NCBI GenBank assembly: GCA_013397115.1
Contig: VWZW01000843.1
Span: 372,001-436,000 of the forward strand
Direction: 5' to 3'
DNA from: Edolisoma coerulescens
Lineage: Eukaryota > Chordata > Aves > Passeriformes > Campephagidae
Length of the DNA stretch: 64,000 nucleotides
The position numbers and the translations under genes were made by a program. This document shows, piece by piece, positions 10,417-22,615 of this stretch (positions are counted from its first letter, which is position 1; each line of letters begins with the position of its first letter). The notes beneath the pieces are model-generated. The model searched no databases. It saw nothing but the letters and a program-made list of their open reading frames with translations, and had not been told where the DNA came from.

Positions 10417-13412
10417 GCTGGTTTGTAAAGACAAAAACCTTCATTCCTTTCAGTAGGGATGCAAAGATGGAAGGTCAGCACAGGAAAATGTTCAGCATGG
10501 GCCATGCAGGCATCTGGAGACCTGTGCCAGGCTAGTGACTCGTTTTGGACTAAACAAACAGAAGGAGTGCCATGGTGTTGTGAGGAGTGCTGCACAGCCA
10601 TTTGAATACTGTTAATGTCTCATTGCTGACTCCAGCTTGGTAAGTGGGAGTTCAGCACAGTTTTGACTCTAAGGGAGAGAGCTATCAACCTGGCCCCTGA
10701 GAAACTGCCCGAGGGATACAGATGGAACGCCTAAATGGGGGTACTTGGCAGCTCATCCCTTGCTTGGGAGTCTGGTCTAGAAGAAATAACACCTAACACC
10801 AAACCTCCATCTGCCTCGTCTGCCTCAGGTTGTGGAAGTGTGTCTGTGCTGGCCTGAGAGCTGTTTCTTTTGACCTCCTCTGAACAAGGGCTCCTGGCCC
10901 TTGACAGCTGAGACTAGTGACCTAGGCTGGCTTCAGAGGCTGCATAAACAACAAAATCACAGGTGAGCAAAAGCAGCCCATCTGTCCCGAGCCCCAGCTG
11001 ACTCTTGCTTTGCTTTGACAAGATGCCCTCCCAGTGGTGTTTGCCATTGCAAATTTTTCTTTGTTTCTTTCTCTCCCTTATCTCTAAAGAATTACTCTTG
11101 TGCTATTGCTGTTGCCCAAATGCTTTAAAATCATCTTGAACACCCTCATTATTTGCTTGAAAGAAGAGCCCGCAGGACATCAGTTTGCCTTCAGCCCCAA
11201 ACATATCAGCCAAAAGCAGCTGCCCAGGCTGTTAGTGTGACACAAGGCCTCCACTGTCAACATGTGTGTGTCCTCCAGAACTTGAAAAGGGGAATGTCAC
11301 ACTGGTCCTCTTAGGCCTTTGGGGCTTTCAGGAGGAATACGGATCTTCTGCTTCAGCTGGCTTACTCTTTGGCATCACAGCCTGTGATGTACTCTGATGG
11401 TGTTGATGCAGCACCAGACCCTACAGGGGTGTCTGCCCCAATCTCAGCTCTGCTGCTGCTCCCTGCCTATTGGCTGCTCCGAGTCCTCGCCATCAGGGAG
11501 AGCAGTCACCTCCTGTAGCATGCAGCCCCTCTATCCGGGGCAGCAGCTCCAGGGGCTCGTGGTGTTGTGGCTGGCATGGCTCACAGCCGCCTGCCCAGGG
11601 CCAGAGGGCTTCAGGTCCGCCCCAGGCACCACGCAGCACTACCCACAGCAAAGGGCAGTGGCCACAGGTACCGCCTGTCATGCTCTTGGAGAGGGTGAGT
11701 CACCCACAGTCATTCTCATTTTACCCTTCTGAAGCTCAGTACAGACTAAAATTAAATGTATCTGGAGGTCAGGTTCCTTCCGGACATCTGGCTGGGATTG
11801 GAGGTTACTGAGGCTGCCGCATCTCCTGACTGACTGCCCGAGTGCTGAGGGTTTTAGTGCTGCTCTCAGGACCTCTGGAGCAGAGTCATCCTGCAGTATG
11901 GATTACCTGGCACATGCCAGCCCTGAGGATGTGGCCTTCATTATGCAGAGAGGCAGTTTGCCCAAGGAGAGGAAAGCCGGCTAAGCCATGTCTACCAGCA
12001 CAATCCCTGCCAGACCTTCTGCTCCTGGGAAGATGAGCCGCTGGTATCTGATCCAGTGCGAGACAAGCAAAAGCCAACCAAACAAGTCCACCTAATCCAC
12101 CTCCAAAAATATCTCCTGGCTGTAAGAGGAAAGGCCCTGGGAGTTGCTGGCTGCCTGTTTCGCTTTAGCACACGGAAAGGAAAAAACACAAACCACAAGG
12201 AGGTGAGGCTGGGGGCATGTGGGGTGTTTCTGGTCTCCCCCCTCAGGCAAAGTTTAGGGGTGAGCAGTCCTGAGGTGCAAGCAGAGCTGTGGTTCACTTG
12301 GGTTTCACTGCAGGGTGGTTTGCCAAGGCCACCCACTGTCCCTGCCAGCTCTTGTCCTTGTCCTTGGAGCATGTCTCCTCCAGGATTGCTTATACTGGCC
12401 TTTCCCTGTCAGGTTGGAAAAAAGATAAATTCAACACTTCCTGTCTAGAAGACCTCTGCAGTTTCCTTATCTTTATTTGGATTCAGAACTGAGGCAGACA
12501 TCATGTGTTAAAAAAAGTAACCAGATGAGTTTCTAGAGTTCAGACTACTTGGGGGAGGAGGGGCATCAATTTGCATAATTTTGATAAAATACCGGGTCAG
12601 TCCTAAGACTGAATGATGCTACAGGTGACCACAGGTGAAAGGAAACGGCTCATGTGTGGATGTGAAAATCGAGCACACAAAAGGGGCTGCCTTGCTGCCC
12701 ATGGCCCCCCCGTTCAGCCAGGACACAGAGAGAGGGAAGGGAGCTCAGGGACGAGTGGTCAGTGCAGCCACTGCCTCCAAAGAGCAATCTGAATATAAGA
12801 GCAAGTGAACTCTTGCCCCTGGTTTTAACCCCTTTTGATAGTTTTTCAAAACTCAAATCAGTCAGAAATTTTATTCTGCAATTTTACAATTTATTTTGCA
12901 ATTCACAGCAATTTTATTCTGGTGAGCTATTTAATGCTTGCTCAAGGAAACAAGTATTTTCAGCCATGGCTGCTCCACAGTGTGTCAGCAGTGCCAGCAG
13001 GGACCTGAAACCATTCTGCCCTCTCTTTAGGGCAGAAGGAGAAATTACTCTTGCCTCAGTACTCAGAACCCAGCTGCAGGACCCAGGCTCCCAGGGACCC
13101 CAAAAGTGCAAAGCAAGATACTGTCCCATCCCTCGTGTCCCCTGCATCCAGCTGCTCCTGCCAGCAGCCCCTCTCCCCAGGGCAGCAAGCAGCCACCTGC
13201 CTCCCAGGGCCCTCAGGGTGAGGAGCACCCGGCCAAGGAAACCCCAGCCTGTGCTCACCAGGGTCCAATTTGACCTGCACAGTCCAAAGCAGGATAGCCC
13301 TGGGATGGAAAAAACACAGCTCCTTGAAGATCTTGTCCTCTGCACTTAAACCAGCCTGTGTGCTGAGGGCTCTTCCAGCCCAACAGTGCAGTTCTTGTGC
13401 CTGGGACTTGAC
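10417..13412. other. Non-coding span, no recognised gene
   Basis: No exon, RNA gene or transposon was recognised. Base composition is moderate, with GC-richer patches at about 11.4-11.7 kb and 12.2-12.4 kb that give long chance frames on both strands (up to 195 codons at 12,762-13,349 and 143 codons opposite it). A donor-like GAGG|GTGAGT at about 11,695 was noted, but no matching exon structure was seen. Confidence 0.5.
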
Positions 13413-13590
13413 TGTTGTGGTTTGATGCTGGCTGGATGCCAGGCACTCATGGAAGCTTCTTGCTCACTCCCCTCCACAGCTGGACAGAGGAGAGGAAGTT
13501 TAATGAAGGGTTCATGAGTTGAGATAAGGACAGGGAGAGAGATCACTCATTGAATACCATCAAGGGTGGAACAGGCTCAACTTAGATATA
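13413..13590 (-). mobile_element. Diverged LTR fragment (TguLTR5-like)
   Basis: This matches the U5-side end of the same LTR family as the copy at 39,836. Shared landmarks are the TGTTG-type terminus, GCTGGCTGGATGCCAGGCAC, CACTCCCCTCCACAGCTGGACAG, GAGATAAGGACAGGGAGAGA and the ATCACTCA block followed by an ATACC/GTCA-like segment. Only about 180 bp remain, and the similarity fades near 13,590. The opposite LTR terminus was not seen, so the element is truncated. The family name is from memory. Confidence 0.75.
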
Positions 13591-14495
13591 TTAGCTGGCG
13601 TGGCTGGCTGGTGGGGACAAAGGCAGCTGGCTGATTGTGCGTTTCTCACAGCACCTGACTAAATACATACAGTGCTTCCTTGCTCTGGAGTTTGTCTATA
13701 CATGCTGGAAGGCATTTGGGGACAATCAGGTGACCAGGTGGCTCAGTGCACTCGGTGTGTCTGACTACGCAAAGGACTGCTTTGCATAACACGGAGGTTT
13801 CTCCTGCTTGGGAGTTCTGGGTCTGCACCCACCAAAGGACATGGGAAGGCTCTCACAGGACTACTGAATGCAGGGACAAAGCACTCAGCAGTCTCTATGC
13901 TCACCAAAAGTGTTAGAGCAAAGTGAACATCCCTTGGCATCAGGAGACAGGCTCTGTCAGGAGAGCTCATACCTTTTATTAGACCATCAGACACAGGCAG
14001 GAGAAAAAAGCTGGCACGTTTTTGAGCGTTCAGGTGTCTCCATTTTTTTCTGAGTATATTGTTTGGTCTAAAAGACATGGCTTCTCCTTGCAAATCTTGC
14101 TTCTCCTCTGACCTTTGACCATGGCAGTGGCAACAGCCTTCTTGGCATTGTGTCCTTCTTCACAGAAATATAGTAGTGAACAAGAAAATGGTGGGCACAA
14201 ACAAGTGCCCCAGAGAGAAGTGAGATGGAGGGGAAACACCATTTTGACTAATTAAAAATAAATAAAATCCCACTTTTTTTTGTGCCTTTCCAGCTGTTTC
14301 TCGGGGGATACAGCCAAGGAGAAGGGTACTGGCTGTGCTCCGAGCCTGCTTTTGTTCTGGAAGCTTCCAACAACAACTGGGGTTTATTTTTGTCCATGAT
14401 GATGATTCCAGTCCTGCCCTGAACAACTGGGATGTCCTTGCTCAAGACTGTGGCATTTTGTTCTCCTTGACTTCTATCACTGATGAGCAGATATT
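13591..14495. other. Non-coding span
   Basis: Nothing recognisable. Chance frames on both strands only, and no repeat was named. Confidence 0.5.
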
Positions 14496-15398
14496 CACAG
14501 AATCACAGAATATGCTGAACTTGAAGGGACCCACAGGGATCACTGAGTCCAGCTCCTGGCCCTGGACAGGACCATCCACAGGAGTCACACCACATGCCGA
14601 AGAGTGTTGTCCAAACACTTCTTGAACTCAGACAAACTTGATGCTATGACCCCTTCCCTGGGGAGCCTGTTCCAGTGCCCAGCCACCCTCTGGGTGAAGA
14701 ACCTTTTCCTGATATCCAACCTAACCCTCCCCTGGCACAACTTCAGGCCCTTCCCTCAGTCCCTATCACTGGTCACCACAGAGAAGAGATCANNNNNNNN
14801 NNNNNNNNNNNNNNNNNNNNNNNNNNNNNNNNNNNNNNNNNNNNNNNNNNNNNNNNNNNNNNNNNNNNNNNNNNNNNNNNNNNNNNNNNNNNNNNNNNNN
14901 NNNNNCTCCTCATACGGCTTCCCCTCAAAGCCCTTCACCATCCTTGTTGTCCTCCTTTGGGCACTCTCTAATAATTTAACATCTTTCCTACATTGTGGTG
15001 ACCAAAACTTCACACAATATTCAAGGTGAGGCCGCCCCAGTGCAGAGCAGAGCAGGACAATCCCCTCCCTTGCCCGGCTGGCGATGCTGTCCCTGATGCC
15101 CCCCAGGACAGGGATGGCCCTCCTGGCTGCCAGGGCACTGCTGGCTCATGTTCAACTTGCCATTGACCAGGACCCTCAGGTTCCTTTCCAAGGCACTGCT
15201 CCCCAGCATCTCATTCCCCAGGCTGTCTGTACACCCAGGGTTTTCCCATCCCAGGAGCAGAATCCGGCACTTTCCCTTGCTGAACTTCATGTGGTTGGTA
15301 TTGCCCAGCCCTCTGATTTGTCGAGGTCTCTCTGCAGGGCCTTCCTGCCTTCAAGGGAGACAGCAGCTCCTCCCAGTTTTGTATCATCTACAAGCTGT
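14496..15398 (-). mobile_element. CR1 LINE, 3' part with reverse-transcriptase end
   Basis: A minus-strand CR1, 5'-truncated. On the plus strand it opens with the tail CACAGAATCACAGAAT, then GGGACCCACAGGGATCACTGAG, the 3' UTR and the end of ORF2 ('GGGGAGCCTGTTCCAGTGCCCA', 'CTGGTCACCACAGAGAAGAGATCA'). After the gap it continues with 'CTCCTCATACGGCTTCCCCTC', 'CAAGGTGAGGCCGCCCCAGTGCAGAGCAGAGCAGGACAAT' and 'GTTGAACTTCATGTGGTTGGT'-like blocks (shown in part). Low divergence from the remembered consensus suggests a fairly young insertion. Short open frames on the minus strand (for example 14,756-15,013) encode the C-terminal reverse-transcriptase region, interrupted. The element ends abruptly near 15,398. 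It is dead as an autonomous element. Confidence 0.95.
14793..14905. other. Assembly gap (113 N)
   Basis: A run of N lies inside the CR1 copy. In the remembered CR1 consensus about 100 bases separate the flanking blocks, so the gap most likely hides ordinary CR1 sequence that was hard to assemble because the repeat is so frequent. Confidence 0.97.
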
Positions 15399-18300
15399 TG
15401 TTTGAAGCCGCTCTGCAGTCTGCTGCTATCCCCCCCAACCCCTCCTGAAGCCCAGCCCCAACCAATTGTTCACACAGGCAAACAAACTCCTCCACAGGTT
15501 GTATGTATGAGAACACACATTAACATATGCACATTGTGGTACACACCACCTGAGTACCTGCTTTGATCTACAGCAAACAAAACCCATGCAAATAGCTGGT
15601 CAAAATCATCAGCCTCTGTTATTGACCCTGTGCTCCCCCTACTATAATCAGTACTCTCAGAAATTTCTCCAAGTTTTCCTGATCACTGCCACAGAAAACA
15701 GGATGAAAATGCCCACATTTTAGCTTATGCAAAGCCAATGTGTGGTGGCTGGGCTTCAGAGACATCTAATATGGAAAGACCCTTGGTCTGGACACATCAT
15801 ACCTTTGTCACCCTAACTTTGCTGTAGAAATCAGTTCAGATGATTGAGATTTCAAGTTAGCTTAGCATTTGACAGAGGAATCAATATTTCACTTGGATGA
15901 ACAGACATTTGCCCCCTTCAGCAAGATAGCTTTGGATCAGGACCATATTTACTAGAGACTAATCTTCCAGTACCCACTGAAATTGAAGTGAGTCAAATGC
16001 TGTCTTGTAAAAGAAACACATTTGTCACTTGAATGTATTTTCAATGTGTAATGTTAATCTTTCTCATTGTTCATACGAGAACTCCTTAGTAAATTACTGC
16101 CAATTAAAATAGTTTTCTAGACAAAGAAGATTTTTACATTTCTCTTGCTCAGGTGAGGCTCAGAAATGACACAAAATGAAATCTGAAGCACAGAAGGTGG
16201 AAAAACAGCCTGTTGGGAGAAGCAGCCCTGAGAAAGCTGATGATGAGCAGAGGCTGAAGCAATGAAACCCTCAAACTGAAATTCACAGAGAAGCTTTGCA
16301 GCATTCTCAGAGCTATAGAGGAAAACCCCACTCATCTTTGGATGCAAATTTTCCCCATGTGACCACAAACCTACGGCCCATGGAGATGTTGCACATGATG
16401 CCCCAGCCCTTGATTAATGGATTTCCCAGGAGAAAGACTGGGGAAAGCATCCAGCCCTTTTTCCAGCTTTTTGACCAGCTAAAGGGGCTACTGTGTTTTT
16501 TGCAAGATTGAAAACTGTATTTATTTTTTTTTTGCACTGGGGAATGTTTTCCTGTTTGCTAGCTGGCCACAGCCCTTCGGGAGCTTGCTAGTTCCTCTGT
16601 GCACACCTGAATTTCTGATGAGGAGTTGCATGCAAATATTAAAATAAAAATAGAGGCTTTGGCTGCACTCCTGTGTGTTTGCTGGAAAGCTCTCAGAAAG
16701 CACATCGAATACTGATTTTTTTCCATCAGTGCTTTCAGCACTTTCTTGACATGAAAGTGATGTGATAAAAAGTATTTTCAAGGACACTTGAGTGAAGTGC
16801 ATCACTCTGTGTCATCTTTCCGGTAGAAATTCCCCAAACGGAATAATTGAAGATTTTTTTGCATAGCTTGATGACTGTCAGAAGTCTCTCCACATCAGCT
16901 TGGCAGAAGCTTGTGGATATTTTCACAAAATATATAAAATGGGCAAGATGATATTCAGATCACACTAAACTCTAGAAGAATAAATGCTTGTTTTGCAGGG
17001 TGTTTTGCCACAAAATAACAAAGAAGCACTAAAAAATAATGTAATACAGAGGATCACCAACCTGACAAAAAAAGATCACTAAAGTGACATTCAGAAAACA
17101 TATTCTGACTAAAGACTGCAGAACATCTGCTGCAGCTTCTGAATTTACATACCACAAATTAAAACAAATAAAATATCCCCAAGCTGTCATCTGCTCTCTG
17201 TTATGAGAGCACAGCTTGCCACTTTCTCTGTTCTTGGGGTAGAATATCGCGACTGCCTGACATGGTTTTGGCCAGGAGGACAAAGTTTCAGGTGGCACAA
17301 GCTACCCCAGCCTCCTCAGCACCAGGCACTGCTGATGAGTTGCTGACAGCTGATGGGCACAAGCTGCAGATCCCCCTCCAGCAATGTTTTTGAACAGCGC
17401 TGGGGATGTACAAGGGCAGAAACATGGATCTAAGGAGTGGCAAATTCCCAGCAGGATCTTCTTGTCACCTCACAGCTGTCTAGGCCCGGCATCAATCCAT
17501 TTTCTCTCCAGCTACACCGAAGCATAGTTTCATTGGTAGTACACTCATTGGCTTGCCTGTTGTACTGAGTTGTTGCCTGTGGTGCCTGGCTGCTCTATCC
17601 AGTTTGGCAGAGGGGCTGCTGCATCCAGAGCCCTGCAGAGACTTTTGGTGCAGCCTCTCACCTTACTCAAGGCCAGAAGGAGTAAATTCTATTCACTGAT
17701 TTGTCACGTGTGGAGAGCAGGCTCTCAGCCAAACTGAGGGTCAGATGTGCAAACGCCTCTGCAGAAGCAGCTAACAGCCCAAAGAGACTAGTCTAAGCAC
17801 ATCATCCAGACAATGCATTAGGGCCAGCGAAGTTTTAGGAGGGTTTGTCTCCATTCTGTAGCTTAGGAGTTTGTGTGACTTCCTGCAAAGATCACAGGAA
17901 ACCTTTGGCATGGCTTGGATTTGAATTTATGTTGCTTGAACCCTGCTCTGACTTCAGCACATGAAGGCCACCTATAAATCTGAAATAATAATGAGTGCAG
18001 AAATAAAACCAGCCCAGCCTGGTTTTGCCCTGTGTTGTTGCACACCACAGCACACCTCTGGGTGCCACCACTGGGTGCTGGCTGGCACTGTGACAGGAGA
18101 GTGACAGCAAAGCAATAAATCTCTTCAGACATAAATTACCATTCATGGTCATAAAATCAGAAGAGTCGAGCATAAAATAAAGAGCTCTAATTTATGATGG
18201 ATGTGTCTCAAGCAGAGCTTTCTGCTGCCTGCAAATCAAAGCATATGGATACTTTAAACAAAATGCCCCAACTGCATGTGGGAAGATCCCATTTAGCATA

Positions 18301-21300
18301 ACCACAGGACTGTATTTCTGGAGAATTTGCCTAGTGTGTGATTTGGCTCCTGTTGCTAATCAGGCATGGCGCAACAGCTACCTGGTCAGTGATCTTGGTG
18401 ACATAAACCAAAGTTGCCTCTGCTGTGGAAGATCCACATCACTGGCACAGGACAGCCTGCAAAGCCCGGACCCAGCCTGGCCTTGACAAGTTGCCAGTGT
18501 GTGTGCCGAACTACCCCCATCATCCCAGGAGCATTCAGATCAGAGGTTTGAGGACCTCATGTCCCTGAGCTGCTCTGAACCATTGAGGCACCAGCCTGAC
18601 AGGAACATTTGCTCTGAGCCATCCCTGTGGTGTTGAGATGCTCAGCTGCTGTATCAGCCACAGCCAGCGAGAGTGGCCAGAACAGCTTTACCTGTCTTGC
18701 TCATACACACCGAAGGCCCAGAGGCCCAGAGCCTCCATACAACAAAGTTTTGTAGCTGCTTGTCCTCCAGGTTTCCAGGCAGCACAAAGCCATTTATGCC
18801 TCTGTTGCTCCTGCAGGATGAAGGCTCTCCTAGGGACATGTGCAGTCACCAGGAGACCTTGCTGGGTTTGTGAGCTACAACCTCGCCAATGGCCTTTCCT
18901 GCATGCCAAGCTGTAAACAGGCTCTTTGTGGTAAGATGGGATTTTACTTCAGGCCTAACTGATGCAATAAGCAATATTACTGAAACACCTTAATTGGGTG
19001 ATTTTTCTGCCCAGAATTAACAAGAATTTGTAGTTACATGGCTTGAGCAACACCTTTCAATACGTATCTTGAACAGAAGTCACTAACACAGTTTGCACCG
19101 CAGCTGGTACCGAGTGTTGCTAGCCCAGCCTCCAGCCAAGCAAAGTCTCTCTCCCACCACGTATAGGTTTGGCATCTGAGTAGGAATAATTTTGTGCTAT
19201 AGTTTTAAGGGTGGCTAGATCTAACTTGTTGGGTTTTTCTCTCTCTCTGTCATATTCTGAAACCCATGGAGGACTCCTGACTGGCTTTTGGCAGAGTGCT
19301 AATTTCACCCTTGTGATTCCACCCTCATCTTTTTCTTCCCTCTCACTGATAGAGGAGGGGAAGATATTTGGTTTGTCCTTCCCCACTCCTACTGCTTCCT
19401 GCCTAACCAGGGAAGTTCAGGAATGACTTCAAGGAAAATCGGAAAGGCCTCGGGTGGCTTTTCTTCATTAGTTCTGGCTCCAACTGTGGCAAAATGGGCA
19501 CAGAGCCAAGATGCCACCTGGAGCTCCTGCTGCCCAGCCAGGAGCTGCCTCTCCCAGACTCTGTCTGCAGGGCCCATGGCGCTGATGCGGAAGTGAGGTT
19601 GAGACAGAGCTGAACTAGATTTGCCTCTTTATTCATGCAATGACATATTTAGCCAGAACACGGATCCATTGCTCAGCTGTGGGGGAGCACAGCCCTCATT
19701 TATTCTTCCTTGCAACGAGGATGAGGTATGCCAATGCCTGGACCGAGGGCTTGGACTGAGTACAGTGCTGGACTGCACGAGTTAAGGGCACTGACATAGA
19801 TCCCAAGTTGTGTCTTTGTGGGACACCAGGGCTTTAAAAATTGATTGCTTTTCTCTTGTAGCATATTTGGTACCTCTATATCTGATAGCTGCATTCAGTT
19901 CAACCTAAAACGTCTCTTGAACAGGGGTAGGATCTGTCAGTTTAATCAATAAAAGGACTAAAAATGGAATTATTGAAGCAGCTACAGGAGATTGTAGAGC
20001 ACATCATCAGCTTTGCACCAACACTGCCCGTGTTAGTACTGTTCTCTCCTCGGTAGTGACAGCGAGCCCATGTTGACAGGTAGCTGGGTCTCCAGTTCTC
20101 AGAGGCCATGGATCATCAATGACATCAAAGACTTTTCTAAAATTGGTTCAGACTATTAAAGGAAGGGCCGTGGCAGAAAAAGGAATGAAAAAGTGACAAG
20201 CTGGTGACATGTTCATTCAGTTCCTCTTTCTCTACAAATGAAGAAGCATGTAACTGAACTTAAAACAGACTGCTGAAAAAAGTCATGTGGAGACCATCAA
20301 TAATGAATCATCCAAGGAGATGAGCATCCGGCAACAAACTTTCTGAAGAACTAATATCTCCTGTTAATTCTGGGTTATCTCCAATCCTGAAAGTATCTGG
20401 GTTGTGTTCTAGTAATGACCCCTACCCCAAAGAGTTTGCAATCCAAGAAGGAAAATCAGATGGGGAGTTGGGAGATGTCCAAATCTCCTTTTACTTGCTC
20501 TGTCTGTGCAGTGACTGTGATGTTGGCAGGGTGAGCAGAGCCCCTGGAACCTGGCTCTGGGTGGGGGCTAACAAGCTGGGTGTCCTGGCACTGCCCTGTT
20601 CTGCCACACTGCTCCAGGTGCCATGCGGCTCATGCCCAGCCGCTAGGAAGGGAGCACACTGCCTGAAAAATGGGTGCTGGTATTCCTGTGGAAGCAGATC
20701 CAGAATGTCAAATTCTCATTGACTTTGGCTCAATTAGTCCGGTAGCTGCTCCCCAGCCAGTCAGGCACTTGGAGAAACATGAGAGATGTTTTATTCCTGC
20801 TCAATGACTTGCAGACACTTGAGCTCTCCCACAAACACCACTTGTGCTGCAGAGAGGCAAAACATTACAGGCAGCATTTTGCAAAAATTATGTTTCCCTA
20901 TTTAATGAAAACCACCACTGTCTCCTCGCCTGTTACTTGCCTCTGACATGCAGCACATATTGCTTGAGCAGCTCAGGGTTTAGAGTTAGCAGCTCCTGCT
21001 GTGAGCCCCATCCATCCCCTCCTTCCCACTGCCAGCCTCTCACTCTCTCTCCCCAAGCACTCCTGCCTGCTGCCTCCTTCTCAGCTGTTACTTAACAACC
21101 TGCCAGCTGAGCTGCCCAACGAGAATGAATAAACGTTAACACTAGAATATTCTCTAGCCCTTAGGGCTCTGATCCTGCAGTTTTCATTTACACGGAGGCA
21201 GCGGAAGTAGTCATGAATTTGGGGGCTGTGGAAAGGAGCCCACCCGTGGGAGGGAGCCCACTGGGTGCTGTGCTCTGCATTCATTGCAGTGCAGAGGGAC

Positions 21301-22548
21301 ACAAAGGCATGGAGTAGCTGGCCAGCCGTGGGGTGCTGTGACTCAGCCCCGCAAAGAAAGAGCACAAATGAGTTATTTCAAAGGTGGGTCAGGCTGTGCA
21401 GTGTGCTGTGGCCAAGTGCTGGAAGATAAAGTGATAACTGAGAGGATCGTAAAGCAAGGCTATAGGGTGTATTAGAGTATAGGGTGCATATTTGTATGAG
21501 TACAAAATTGAAAGGGTAAAGAGGTTGTGAGGAAGCAGCAGGGAAGAGCTCAGCCCATGCGTATGAAGGGGGGAAAGCATACTCACTCTTGTTCCTTTTT
21601 GTCACATCATTTATTCATCACAAAGTGCTCTTTAGCATCTGTCTTTTTGAGTTGGGGGAATTATGACACAGCACCTTCAAAGCATTTCAGTAATGCTCAT
21701 TTCCATCTGAAAGGTAACAAGGAATTTTAGGTGGGTGCAACACTGAACACCAAGTGCAGTTCCCCACTTGGATGGGGAAAGGCCCTTCTTCATGCTTTGC
21801 CCTTGTGTTTCCCTGGACTGATCCCTCAGAGCATCATTTCACCTACATCCCAGAGGTGTGTCCCCCCGACCCCTGCCTGCACCACGTGCCTGCAGAATGG
21901 CCTGCTGCCCGCATGGCAACCAGGCTTTGCTCCAGTGTCTGACACATGGGTTTGCAGCTCCATGGCTGTGCCCTGAGATGGTAACCCTATGCAAAGGACA
22001 GCCAGCACGACTGGCAGAGCCTCTGTTGCATCCAGTCGTCATTCCTCCCTTTGCACAAACTCACGCACATAGGGGCCTGCAAGCAATTGCAGGCAATGCA
22101 TCTCCCTACCTGACGTCTGATTTATTAACTCATAGCTCCAACAAGAAGATGGTCTTTTTCCAGTTCCCATCTCGGTCCCATCTGACACAGGGTGCTGGTC
22201 TCTGTAGCACTGTGTGCCCTCTCCTTCTCCCTGTCTTCACATGGCTTCAAGGAGATACACACCTCCTTGCCCCTCTCCAGGAAAGCCCTGGCCTTACTGA
22301 CAGATAGGCCAACACCTCTTGTGTGAATGTTTTCCTTCAATTTCCCTGTTTCTGCGATGGCATCATAATTCATCACCAGCAGTCAAATCCTGCACCAGCA
22401 CTGGCTTTCTTTTTGACTCCAAGAAGCAAATTCATGGCAGAAATATACACCCCTGCAAAAACTTCCAGCATGTTATCCTAATCCTCAGCAAAACAGACCA
22501 GATTTGGGAATAAAGACCAAGATGTCACTGACCCAGAGGCCACGATAG
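15399..22548. other. Non-coding span, no recognised gene
   Basis: About 7 kb without an exon, RNA gene or transposon that I can identify. Base composition changes gradually, AT-rich at 15.6-17.2 kb and more balanced at 17.3-18.9 kb and 20.5-22.3 kb. Open frames are short and often overlap frames on the other strand. Confidence 0.5.
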
Positions 22549-22615
22549 AGTCATAGAAGAGTTTGAGTTGAAAGGGACCTCTAAAGGAAACTTAGTCTAA
22601 CACCCCTGCAATGAG
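22549..22615 (-). mobile_element. CR1 LINE 3' tail fragment
   Basis: The plus strand reads AGAGTCATAGAAGAGTTTGAG, then TTGAAAGGGACCTCTAAAGG and a decayed 'CTTAGTCTAACACCCCTGCAATG'. This is the reverse complement of the last 65 or so bases of an avian CR1 element. It is short and somewhat diverged, and has no coding capacity. Confidence 0.85.

Noticed and set aside
12762..13349. 195-codon plus frame and 143-codon minus frame over the same bases
   Set aside because: Mutual overlap in a GC-richer patch, no recognisable domain, and ordinary composition for random translation.
14756..15013. Minus-strand frame with reverse-transcriptase-like residues
   Set aside because: Part of the truncated CR1 copy and interrupted by the gap; not an independent gene.
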